A DNA stretch of 21,794 bases from an uncultured Eubacteriales bacterium (GTDB lineage Bacteria > Bacillota > Clostridia > Christensenellales > UBA1242): NCBI GenBank assembly GCA_948607205.1, contig CAPERS010000015.1:581-22374 (forward strand), given 5' to 3'. Below the pieces are notes generated by a model, which did not search any database, was not told where the DNA came from, and saw only the letters and a list, made by a program, of their open reading frames with translations. Position numbers and translations under genes: made by a program. Positions 13,561 to 20,002 of the stretch are shown here, piece by piece. Position 1 is the first letter of the stretch; every line of letters begins with the position of its first letter.

Positions 13561-13586
13561 AAAAACACCCGAGTGGGTGTTTTTTT
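13559..13586. terminator. Bidirectional terminator, right border of XRE/Cys-rich cassette 2
   Basis: A 12-bp stem AAAAAAACACCC (13559-13570) / GGGTGTTTTTTT (13575-13586), loop GAGT. It ends the XRE gene on plus and, from the other side, the YitT gene, whose stop at 13585-13587 lies at its edge. Confidence 0.92.
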
Positions 13587-14649
13587 ATTCATCTTCATCT
13601 TCAATTTCATCCACAGTGCTGTGGGTGCGTTTGAGGGTGAGGGTGTGCTTTTTCAAGCCTTTGGTGTTTTTAGTGTGAGGCATGCGTGTGTAAAGTTTCT
13701 TTGTCTTTGCTTTTGGATGCAAAAGGTTTTTCCACTTGGTTTTGCTCAGGTCAAGGCCTTGCTTTTTGGCTTTGAGAAAAGCCTTTTCGCCGACTGCTTC
13801 GCTAACCGAAGTTGAATATACGATTGCTGTTGGTTCAATGTCAGTTACAATAGATTTGATGAATGGCGCTTGATAAGTTGAAACAAGGCAGAGGAGCATT
13901 TTCTTATCTTTTTGAGAATACATTCCTTCAACGTCAATTCTTGTGACGCCTTGATTGAACCTATTCATAATCTTCTTGGCAATTTCTTCGTCTTTGGTGC
14001 AGATGATATAGACGGCACGGACGGTTTTTATACCATTTAATATTTTGTCTGTAACTGTGCTTGAAACAACAACTGCAATAATTGTGTATAAGGTTAATTC
14101 AAGATTTTTGTAAACTATAAAAGAAAGTAAAAGCACTATGCAGTTGAGAATGAGGTTGACTTGACCAGGTTTGATTTTTGGGAACTTTTTGTTAACACTT
14201 AGTGCAACGATGTCTGAACCGCCAGTTGATGAGCCAAGTCTGAAAACAAATCCGCAACCTATACCATAAATCACACCACCAATTATTGAGGCGAGCATGG
14301 TGTCTTCCATAAATTGAGGTGGGATTGGGTTATAGTCCATAAAAACAGAGTAACCAATAGTGCCAATAAGAGTGAGAAAAGTGAATCGGAAACCAAAGCA
14401 AAGAAGGGCAATCACAAAAAGAACAATGTTTAAAATAATGTAAATAATTGAAGGAGAAATTTGAAGCCCGATATTGCCAAGCAGATAAGAAAAAATTGTC
14501 GCAAGACCAGAGAATCCACCAGGAGTGATTTCATTTGGTATATAGAAAGTTTTAAATGCGATACTCATAACAAACGCACCTAAAACAGTTAATAAAGCAT
14601 GAAAAATAAATAAAACATATTTATTCTTAAAAAAATCTTTAACTTTCAT
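13585..14649 (-). CDS. YitT family membrane protein (DUF2179)
   Basis: 354 residues. Five or six membrane helices occupy about residues 12-205, including ITPGGFSGLATIFSYLLG (41-58) and RLGSSTGGSDIVAL (137-150), both characteristic of YitT/YvjA proteins. The cytoplasmic DUF2179 domain follows at about 209-283 (RAVYIICTKDEEIAKKI, GVTRIDVEGMYSQKDKKMLLCLVS). Residues 290-354 are an added Lys/Arg-rich tail ending in acidic EIEDEDE. The family's transported substrate is not established. The start at 14649 is preceded by no ribosome site but by a -10 box about 10 nt upstream, so the message is probably leaderless or nearly so. Confidence 0.92.
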   Translation of the reverse strand: MKVKDFFKNKYVLFIFHALLTVLGAFVMSIAFKTFYIPNEITPGGFSGLATIFSYLLGNIGLQISPSIIYIILNIVLFVIALLCFGFRFTFLTLIGTIGYSVFMDYNPIPPQFMEDTMLASIIGGVIYGIGCGFVFRLGSSTGGSDIVALSVNKKFPKIKPGQVNLILNCIVLLLSFIVYKNLELTLYTIIAVVVSSTVTDKILNGIKTVRAVYIICTKDEEIAKKIMNRFNQGVTRIDVEGMYSQKDKKMLLCLVSTYQAPFIKSIVTDIEPTAIVYSTSVSEAVGEKAFLKAKKQGLDLSKTKWKNLLHPKAKTKKLYTRMPHTKNTKGLKKHTLTLKRTHSTVDEIEDEDE

Positions 14650-14658
14650 ATCACGAAT

Positions 14659-14686
14659 AATATAATATATTTTGTCGATTTTTCAA
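14659..14686 (-). promoter_or_regulatory. Promoter of the yitT-like gene
   Basis: On the minus strand TTGAAA (14686-14681), 16-nt spacer, TATATT (14664-14659). The ATG at 14649 is about 9 nt past the -10, leaving room for only a 0-3 nt leader. Confidence 0.6.
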
Positions 14687-14712
14687 AATGTTTTTCATAA
14701 AAGTTAAATATT

Positions 14713-14741
14713 TTGAAAAGTTTTTAATGTTTTTGTATAAA
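14713..14741 (+). promoter_or_regulatory. Promoter of the ferritin-like gene
   Basis: TTGAAA (14713-14718), 17-nt spacer, TATAAA (14736-14741), followed by a leader with GGAGGGAG before the ATG at 14784. Confidence 0.7.
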
Positions 14742-14783
14742 TAATTCCATGCTTGACCAAAAATCAAAGCGGAGGGAGAAACA

Positions 14784-16022
14784 ATGAATCCATTTTTAGA
14801 AAAACCAAAGAAAATCGAAAGCCAAGTCATGAACTGGAAAATGCTTGCACCAAAACCATATAATAAAGAGGAAATTGACCCATTCACACGCGTCAGATGC
14901 ATTCTCATGAACGGAACGGAATATGAGGCTGTTTGGTCAAAACATCATGCTCATCGTCACTGTGCTGACAATGATGTGCGCAGATGCATTGCGATGATAA
15001 GGCGAATGGAACAGCAACAGCAAAAATTGATTGCAGGTCTTAAACCTATTGATGAAAATATACTTGAAACCACAATCGGCTATGAACAACTTGCCGTCGA
15101 CCTGACTGCATTTCTTGGCAATCGCGCAACTGATAAAAATGTCAAGAATGCACTTGACTTTGCACTGCTTGAAGATTTTGACCATCTCTATCGTTATGCA
15201 AATCTCTTAGAAACCGACATGGGCGAGCATGCTGAAAAATATGTTGGCTCATATACTGAAATTATGCCTGGCAGACCAACTATTGCCCATCATCGTCATC
15301 CATATGACAGCGTCAAAAAGTCAATTTCAAATAAGAAGGCCGACCCGATAACAAAGTGCGATGTTATGATTATCACCGCCGCTGAACAGCAGACAATGAA
15401 CTACTATATGAACCTTGGCGCCTTCTATAAAAACCAAAAGGGCAGGGAACTTTACACTGAAATTGCTATGGTTGAAGAAGACCACGTTTCGCAATATGGC
15501 TCACTCATTGACCCAACGGCAACTTTGTGTGAAGACCTTCTTATGCATGAGTATGTTGAATGTTATTTATATTACTCAATGCTCAATGATGAAAGTGACC
15601 CGAATGTTAAAAAGATTTGGGAAATGCTTTTCCAGCAGGAGTTGACTCATTTGCATGAGGCTGTCAAACTTCTCAAAAAAGTTGACGGTAAGGAGTGGCA
15701 ACAGGTGATTCCAAACGGAGAGTTCCCTGAATTGATAACATTCAGGAACAATAAAGAATATATTCGTCGCGTGCTTGGCAAGACTGTCAGTTTGACTGGT
15801 GATCGTGAAGGATATATTGACGTCAAGAAACTTGATAAAAGTGACAACTTCTTTAAATACAACAACAAGGTCAATTCGAGTCCTGAAAAGGAACTGGGAC
15901 ATGTTGTTATTTGTGACCATATCAAACGTTTTGGAGAAGACTATCGCGTTGAAGACGCGCCACATCCAGTTAAAGCACTTAAAGACAGAAAAAGCGATAA
16001 TATAACGGTTGGAAGAGAGTGA
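14784..16022 (+). CDS. Ferritin-like diiron-type protein of unknown function
   Basis: 412 residues, mostly helical between about 60 and 300. A complete ferritin/rubrerythrin-type ligand set can be read: Glu201 (AAEQQTMNYYMNLGAFY), E231-x2-H234 (MVEEDHVSQYG), Glu256 or Glu259 (MHEYVECYLYYSML) and E286-x2-H289 (QQELTHLHEAVKLL). An earlier pair, Glu101 (YEQLAVDLTAFLGN) and Asp131-x2-His134 (LLEDFDHLYRYANLL), looks like half of a second such bundle. His-rich stretches also occur (KHHAHRHC 53-60, AHHRHP 168-173). The last 110 residues are a separate, less helical tail. It probably binds two metals, possibly for peroxide or oxygen chemistry; that is inference from family. Monocistronic, with its own promoter and terminator. 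Confidence 0.75.
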   Translation: MNPFLEKPKKIESQVMNWKMLAPKPYNKEEIDPFTRVRCILMNGTEYEAVWSKHHAHRHCADNDVRRCIAMIRRMEQQQQKLIAGLKPIDENILETTIGYEQLAVDLTAFLGNRATDKNVKNALDFALLEDFDHLYRYANLLETDMGEHAEKYVGSYTEIMPGRPTIAHHRHPYDSVKKSISNKKADPITKCDVMIITAAEQQTMNYYMNLGAFYKNQKGRELYTEIAMVEEDHVSQYGSLIDPTATLCEDLLMHEYVECYLYYSMLNDESDPNVKKIWEMLFQQELTHLHEAVKLLKKVDGKEWQQVIPNGEFPELITFRNNKEYIRRVLGKTVSLTGDREGYIDVKKLDKSDNFFKYNNKVNSSPEKELGHVVICDHIKRFGEDYRVEDAPHPVKALKDRKSDNITVGRE

Positions 16023-16038
16023 TTAAAATTAAATTAAG

Positions 16039-16072
16039 AAAAAACAACAAACGAAATGTTTGTTGTTTTTTT
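16039..16072. terminator. Intrinsic terminator between convergent genes
   Basis: A 14-bp stem AAAAAACAACAAAC (16039-16052) / GTTTGTTGTTTTTT (16058-16071), loop GAAAT, with T-run to 16072; the A-run makes it work from the ATPase side too. Confidence 0.92.
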
Positions 16073-16096
16073 GTTTAGATGCCCAAAAGAAATTGG

Positions 16097-18886
16097 CTAA
16101 CTTTGTTTAAATTTATTCCATGTTTCTTGAACTTTAACTTTTTTGTCTTTTCGCCTGCCTTTGATTCTCAGCATCCATTTGACAAATTCAAAATATGGAA
16201 TGATGAAAAGTGCAGGCACGAGAGCGAGAAGCCATTGCCACCACACAATCATTGTCACTCCCATTGCGTTCTGAATTGGTGAAATTGGAACAATAACCAA
16301 TAAAACTGTTAAAAGGGCAGACAAAATAAAACTGAGATTGAGCCACTTGTTGTCAAATGGATTTTTCCCAAACAGCGAGATTGTTTCACTTTTAAGGTTG
16401 TATGAATGGAAAAGTTCAACAAAGCATAGATAAATGAAACATATTGTTGTCACTTCCTGTGAAGAAAGTTTAAGTGTCAGCGTTGTGACTGAGTATAGCG
16501 CTATAAGAAAAGCTGAAACAAAGAAAGCTGAGCAGAAAATGTTGATTCCCACATTGCCTTTAAATAGACTGCCTGAGTTTTTGATAGGCTTCCGTTTCAT
16601 GATGTTCTTTTCAGGTTTTTCAAAACCTAGCGCGAGGCCTACAAAGGTGTCTGACACGAAATTTATCCAAAGGAGCAACGCTGGCGTGAAGAAATGCTCA
16701 TCCCTAAACACCAAAAGAATGATTGCAAGGGTGATAAGTTCGGCAATAGATGTGCCAAGCAAAAACATAAGAATTTTGAGAATGGTGTTGTAAGTGTGTC
16801 TGCCTTCCTTGACTGCACCAACAATAGTTGCAAAGTTGTCATCAGTGAGAATCATGTCAGCAGCCTCTTTGGTCACGTCTGTTCCTGTCATTCCCATACC
16901 AACGCCGATATCCGCAGACTTAATGCTTGGAGCATCGTTCACTCCATCACCAGTCATGGCAACAATCTTGTTGTTGGCTTTAAGCGCTTTAACTATTCTA
17001 ACTTTGTGCTCAGGGCTGACGCGCGCATAAACTTGATATGACTGAACTTTTTTGACGAATTCTTCGTCGCTTATTTCGCTCAACTCCTTGCCTGTTAAAA
17101 CTTTTCTAGGGTCATTGCAAATTCCAAGTTCTTTGGCGATTGCAAATGCAGTATCTTTGTGGTCACCTGTTATCATAACTATTGCAATTCCTGCCTGCTT
17201 GCAGGTTTTTATGGCGTCTTTAACTTCTTCTCGAGGTGGGTCAATCATTCCAACAAGTCCGATAAAACACAAATCATTTTCAGTGTTTTCGCTTGTAGGT
17301 CTGCCAATTTTGTCCACTGTTTTGAAGGCAAATGCAAGGTTTCTCAGCGCTTTGCTTGCAAGAGTAGAATTGGCGTTAAGCACAAGTTCCTTATCAGCAT
17401 TTGTTATCTTTCTTATCTTGCCGTTATCAAGAATTTTTGTGCATCTTGCAAGTATGTTGTCAACAGCACCTTTTGTGTAAACTGTGTTTTTTCCATGAAC
17501 GGAATTGAAAGTGGTCATAAGTTTGCGGTCACTGTCAAAAGGAATTTCATTGACACGCTTGAATTTTCCATCAATGCGCTCCTTGTTTATGCCAAGCAGA
17601 TAGCCATAATGAACAAGCGCAATCTCAGTTGGGTCGCCAATCGATTCAAGTTTGCCGTCTTCAAACTTGGCTTTGGCATCATTGCACAAAAGCATACATC
17701 TCAAAAGTTCCATAAGATTTCGGTCATCTCTGAAAACTTTGCTTTCTTCTTTCGCCTCTTCAAGCATATAACTTTCTGGTGCAAGTGATTTTGCTTGCGT
17801 TTCCATGTATTCATGAAGAAGAGAGCATTTTTCACTGAGAAAGAAAACTTCCTTGACTGTCATTTTGTTAAGCGTGAGCGTTCCTGTTTTGTCTGAGCAG
17901 ATAACCTCAGTGCTACCAAGCGTTTCAACAGCAGGAAGGCTTTTGACGATTGCACGCTGTGCACTCATGCGTTTTACGCCCATTGACATTGTGACAGTGT
18001 TGCAAGCAGGCAGACCTTCTGGAATTGCGCAAACTGCAAGTGCAATAGCCATAGAAAAGGCAGACATAATTTTTTCACCAGTAAGCAATCCAACAACAAA
18101 AACTGCAACGCATACAACGGCGACAATAATTGTGATGATTATGCTGGTCTTTTTGATTCTCTTGGTCAGAGGAGTGGTGGTGTCTGACATTTCAGAAAGA
18201 GCGGAGGCAATCTTGCCCATTTCAGTGTTCATTCCAGTTCCGACAATTCCAATTCCTCGACCGTAGGATACCACGCTTCCCATGAACGCCATATTGATTC
18301 TGTCGCCAACAACTGCATCTTCTTCAAGAACGACATTGGCATCCTTTTCAATTGGTAAACTTTCGCCGGTTAATGCACTCTCTTCAATTTTAAGTGAACT
18401 CATTTCAATAAGCCTTAGGTCTGCTGGCACAATGTCGCCGGCTTCCAAAACAACAACGTCGCCAAGCACAAGGTCTTCTGACTTTATCTTAAAAGTTCGG
18501 CCTTGCCTTGTCACTGTGCAATATGGCTTGGTCATGTTTTTAAGTGACTCCATGGCTCTTTCGGAATTCCGTTCTTGAATGAACCCTATGATTGCATTAA
18601 ATAAGACAACAATAAAAATGATGCCAGCGTCGATAAATTCTTCATAACTGTTTTCAACCGCGCCCATGACAATGCTTATCACTACACTAACAAGAAGAAC
18701 GATAATGAGTATGTCCTTAAATTGTCCCAAAAACTTAACAAATCCGCTTTTCTTTTTCTTGTGAGCCAGTTCATTCTTACCATTTTTTTCAAGACGCTTC
18801 CTTGCCTCGACATAAGAAAGGCCAGAAGTGGAAGATTCCACATCTTTTAAAGTATCACTGATTGATCTCGAAAAGAAATTGCTCAT
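16097..18886 (-). CDS. Calcium-translocating P-type ATPase (P2 type)
   Basis: 929 residues, full length. Cation_ATPase_N region (7-75); actuator domain with LTGES (172-176); M4 motif CAIPEGLPA (286-294); phosphorylation site DKTGTLT with Asp332; nucleotide-binding KGA (472-474); hinge TGDGVNDAP (645-653). M6 reads WINFVSDTFVGLALGFEKPE, keeping the Asn742/Asp746 pair and LALG-x-E-x-PE of SERCA/PMCA-type Ca2+ pumps. The M4 PEGLP and M6 N-x-x-x-D fit Ca2+ export, but Mn2+ is possible. Ten membrane helices are expected in the plasma membrane. No ribosome site precedes the ATG, and a -10 box ends 9 nt upstream, so it is probably leaderless. The N-terminal domain begins at residue 7, which rules out a later start. 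Confidence 0.94.
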   Translation of the reverse strand: MSNFFSRSISDTLKDVESSTSGLSYVEARKRLEKNGKNELAHKKKKSGFVKFLGQFKDILIIVLLVSVVISIVMGAVENSYEEFIDAGIIFIVVLFNAIIGFIQERNSERAMESLKNMTKPYCTVTRQGRTFKIKSEDLVLGDVVVLEAGDIVPADLRLIEMSSLKIEESALTGESLPIEKDANVVLEEDAVVGDRINMAFMGSVVSYGRGIGIVGTGMNTEMGKIASALSEMSDTTTPLTKRIKKTSIIITIIVAVVCVAVFVVGLLTGEKIMSAFSMAIALAVCAIPEGLPACNTVTMSMGVKRMSAQRAIVKSLPAVETLGSTEVICSDKTGTLTLNKMTVKEVFFLSEKCSLLHEYMETQAKSLAPESYMLEEAKEESKVFRDDRNLMELLRCMLLCNDAKAKFEDGKLESIGDPTEIALVHYGYLLGINKERIDGKFKRVNEIPFDSDRKLMTTFNSVHGKNTVYTKGAVDNILARCTKILDNGKIRKITNADKELVLNANSTLASKALRNLAFAFKTVDKIGRPTSENTENDLCFIGLVGMIDPPREEVKDAIKTCKQAGIAIVMITGDHKDTAFAIAKELGICNDPRKVLTGKELSEISDEEFVKKVQSYQVYARVSPEHKVRIVKALKANNKIVAMTGDGVNDAPSIKSADIGVGMGMTGTDVTKEAADMILTDDNFATIVGAVKEGRHTYNTILKILMFLLGTSIAELITLAIILLVFRDEHFFTPALLLWINFVSDTFVGLALGFEKPEKNIMKRKPIKNSGSLFKGNVGINIFCSAFFVSAFLIALYSVTTLTLKLSSQEVTTICFIYLCFVELFHSYNLKSETISLFGKNPFDNKWLNLSFILSALLTVLLVIVPISPIQNAMGVTMIVWWQWLLALVPALFIIPYFEFVKWMLRIKGRRKDKKVKVQETWNKFKQS

Positions 18887-18895
18887 ATAATTTGT

Positions 18896-18923
18896 ATTTT
18901 AACAAAAAACTCAAAAAAAACAA
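18896..18923 (-). promoter_or_regulatory. Probable promoter of the Ca2+-ATPase gene
   Basis: On the minus strand TTGTTT (18923-18918), 16-nt spacer, TAAAAT (18901-18896). The -35 overlaps the T-run of the upstream terminator. The start codon is 9 nt after the -10. Confidence 0.45.
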
Positions 18924-18949
18924 ACAAATTTGCGATATTCGTTTGTTTT
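18913..18949 (-). terminator. Intrinsic terminator of the HAD-like gene
   Basis: On the minus strand AAAACAAAC (18949-18941) pairs with GTTTGTTTT (18925-18917) around a 15-nt loop, followed by a T8 run to 18913. Confidence 0.8.
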
Positions 18950-18960
18950 GTGGAAGTTTT

Positions 18961-19398
18961 TTATAAATCTTTAATATTATAACAGTCATAACCTTCATCT
19001 CGTGCAAATTTTAAATGAGATTCTTTGTCATCAATGAAAACAACATCTTCTTTTTTCCAATTATTGTTTAATAAAAAGTTGTTTAAAACTTCAACTTTCT
19101 TATTGTTGCAAGAAATGAAAACAATATTCTTTTTTAATATGAAAGGGTAGTGAGTTTTTAACCATTTATATTTTTGATTAATTTCAAAGTTGGTATCTAT
19201 CACTCCTACAACATAAATTTTCTTCGGGTCTAATGGAGTTAAAAGTTTTTGAGTTTTTTTAATAGGTTTGCATTCAAGAAAATTATTATCAAATAGAAGT
19301 TCTTTCAAGGTAACCTCGCCTAATTCTCCCTTGCCACTGGGATTTTCAGATAAAGTGCCTTCGTAATCTATAAAGATAATTTTATTTTTTAAATTCAT
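18961..19398 (-). CDS. Small HAD-superfamily-like protein
   Basis: 145 residues with a HAD-type Rossmann layout. Motif I is IIFIDYEGTLSE (7-18), with Asp11 as the nucleophile position; the second Asp of the usual D-x-D-G-T is Glu13. Motif II is probably in VVGVIDTN (63-70), a Lys near NNKKVEV (98-104) could be motif III, and VVFIDDKESHLKFARDEG (119-136) is motif IV with Asp123/Asp124. There is no large cap, as in small HAD phosphatases and nucleotidases. The DYEGT change may lower or alter hydrolase activity. AAGGAGG stands 7 nt before the ATG. It is more AT-rich than its neighbours and flanked by its own promoter and terminator, so recent acquisition is possible but unproven. Confidence 0.75.
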   Translation of the reverse strand: MNLKNKIIFIDYEGTLSENPSGKGELGEVTLKELLFDNNFLECKPIKKTQKLLTPLDPKKIYVVGVIDTNFEINQKYKWLKTHYPFILKKNIVFISCNNKKVEVLNNFLLNNNWKKEDVVFIDDKESHLKFARDEGYDCYNIKDL

Positions 19399-19463
19399 TT
19401 TATTGCCTCCTTGGTTATAGTAATAAAAGTGTTGAACTTGAAAAGTATTTTTTTGTCACTTAA

Positions 19464-19492
19464 ATTATATCATAAATATTTAAGACTTTCAA
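19464..19492 (-). promoter_or_regulatory. Promoter of the HAD-like gene
   Basis: On the minus strand TTGAAA (19492-19487), 17-nt spacer, TATAAT (19469-19464); a strong match, leaving a leader of about 60 nt. Confidence 0.8.
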
Positions 19493-19565
19493 AGTGTTAT
19501 TGACGATTTTTTCAATATTTTATTGTCCATATCTGCTCCTTGTGAAATATGAAATAAAATAATTT

Positions 19566-19602
19566 AAAATAAAAATTTCCTGCGAACAATACGTAGGAAA
19601 TT
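19566..19602 (-). terminator. Terminator of the tRNA-Asn transcript
   Basis: Reading the minus strand just past the tRNA CCA end, AATTTCCTACG (19602-19592) pairs with CGCAGGAAATT (19584-19574; one G-U) around a 7-nt loop and is followed by TTTATTT. Confidence 0.88.
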
Positions 19603-19606
19603 GTTT

Positions 19607-19681
19607 TGGCTCCCCATGTAGGATTCGAACCTACGACCTATCGGTTAACAGCCGAGCGCTCTACCACTGAGCTAATGAGGA
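19607..19681 (-). tRNA. tRNA-Asn (anticodon GUU), CCA encoded
   Basis: A 75-nt cloverleaf read on the minus strand. The acceptor stem is TCCTCAT / ATGGGGA (one G-U), the D arm GCTC-AGTGGTA-GAGC, and the anticodon loop CTGTTAA gives anticodon GUU. The T arm is GTAGG-TTCGAAT-CCTAC, with discriminator G and an encoded CCA. The anticodon stem CTCGG / CCGAT has a C-U mismatch at the first pair (27-43), where tRNA-Asn normally has a Watson-Crick pair. It sits at the 3' end of a precursor with an unusual repeated leader and has a clear terminator. Confidence 0.95.
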
Positions 19682-19779
19682 TCATTAAGTTGTTTCTGAG
19701 CGCCCGGCTGTCAACCGAATCGGTTTAATTCCGCTAATCGCTCCATACGCAGAACTATCGTTCTTGGCGTTCACCCTCA
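19657..19779 (-). repeat. Tandem unit A: tRNA-Asn 5' part plus structured leader block
   Basis: One 123-nt unit of a two-copy tandem. It shares with unit B a 26-nt identical stretch (19657-19682 and 19780-19805), which is the 5' end of tRNA-Asn through the D arm, here belonging to the real tRNA. The block upstream of it (19698-19779) shares long conserved segments with unit B. Transcribed on the minus strand it forms the immediate 5' leader of the tRNA. Confidence 0.85.
19698..19718 (-). other. Leader segment complementary to the tRNA-Asn anticodon arm
   Basis: These 21 nt on the plus strand match the tRNA sequence (minus-strand 19661-19641) at 19 of 21 positions. In the transcript the leader can therefore pair with the D-stem 3' strand and whole anticodon arm. 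The two mismatches become G-U pairs, so all 21 positions pair. The core complementary to the anticodon loop (CTGTCAACC on plus, 19708-19716) is also kept in unit B (19831-19839). Confidence 0.7.
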
Positions 19780-19900
19780 CGCTCTACCACTGAGCTAATG
19801 AGGATTATAAAATTGTTTTGAGCGTTATGACTGTCAACCTCATCGGTTTAATTTCGCATTCGCTCCATACGCAGAACTTTTCGCTCTTGGCGTTCACCCA
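19780..19900 (-). repeat. Tandem unit B: truncated tRNA-Asn 5' part plus structured leader block
   Basis: The second copy of the unit. Here the tRNA part stops after the D arm (19780-19805), and the rest of the tRNA is missing, so this is a tRNA fragment. The block at 19820-19900 keeps the ACGC-CA-AGAGC hairpin, GAGCG / CGCTC closing pairs, AATTAAACCGAT and GGTTGACAG of unit A (minus-strand reading). Confidence 0.85.
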
Positions 19901-19955
19901 TGATTATTTAAAAAAAATCAAGGTGCATTTGTATCTTTTTCAGATTACATTGCTT

Positions 19956-19984
19956 ATAATAACAAATTCTAAAAGGAAAGTCAA
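19956..19984 (-). promoter_or_regulatory. Promoter of the tRNA-Asn transcription unit
   Basis: On the minus strand TTGACT (19984-19979), 17-nt spacer, TATTAT (19961-19956). A start near 19949 would give a precursor of roughly 380 nt, covering unit B, unit A, the tRNA and the terminator. Confidence 0.7.
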
Positions 19985-20002
19985 CAGTTTTAAGACAAAA
20001 TT

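Noticed and set aside
17159..17788. Long plus-strand open frames within the Ca2+-ATPase gene
   Set aside because: They are antisense shadows of a clearly conserved P-type ATPase and have no ribosome sites or domain motifs.
19698..19745. A second tRNA gene on the plus strand (anticodon-like loop CTGTCAA and a 7-nt T-loop-like TTTAATT)
   Set aside because: No D arm, no matching 7-bp acceptor stem and a non-consensus T loop; it is only an inverted copy of part of tRNA-Asn.
19683..19900. Leader blocks as a T-box riboswitch (GGGTGAAC stretch and complementarity to a tRNA anticodon)
   Set aside because: The T-box signature (AGGGTGG-x-ACCGCG) is not met, there is no Stem I or terminator/antiterminator pair after it, and what follows is a tRNA, not a synthetase or amino-acid gene.
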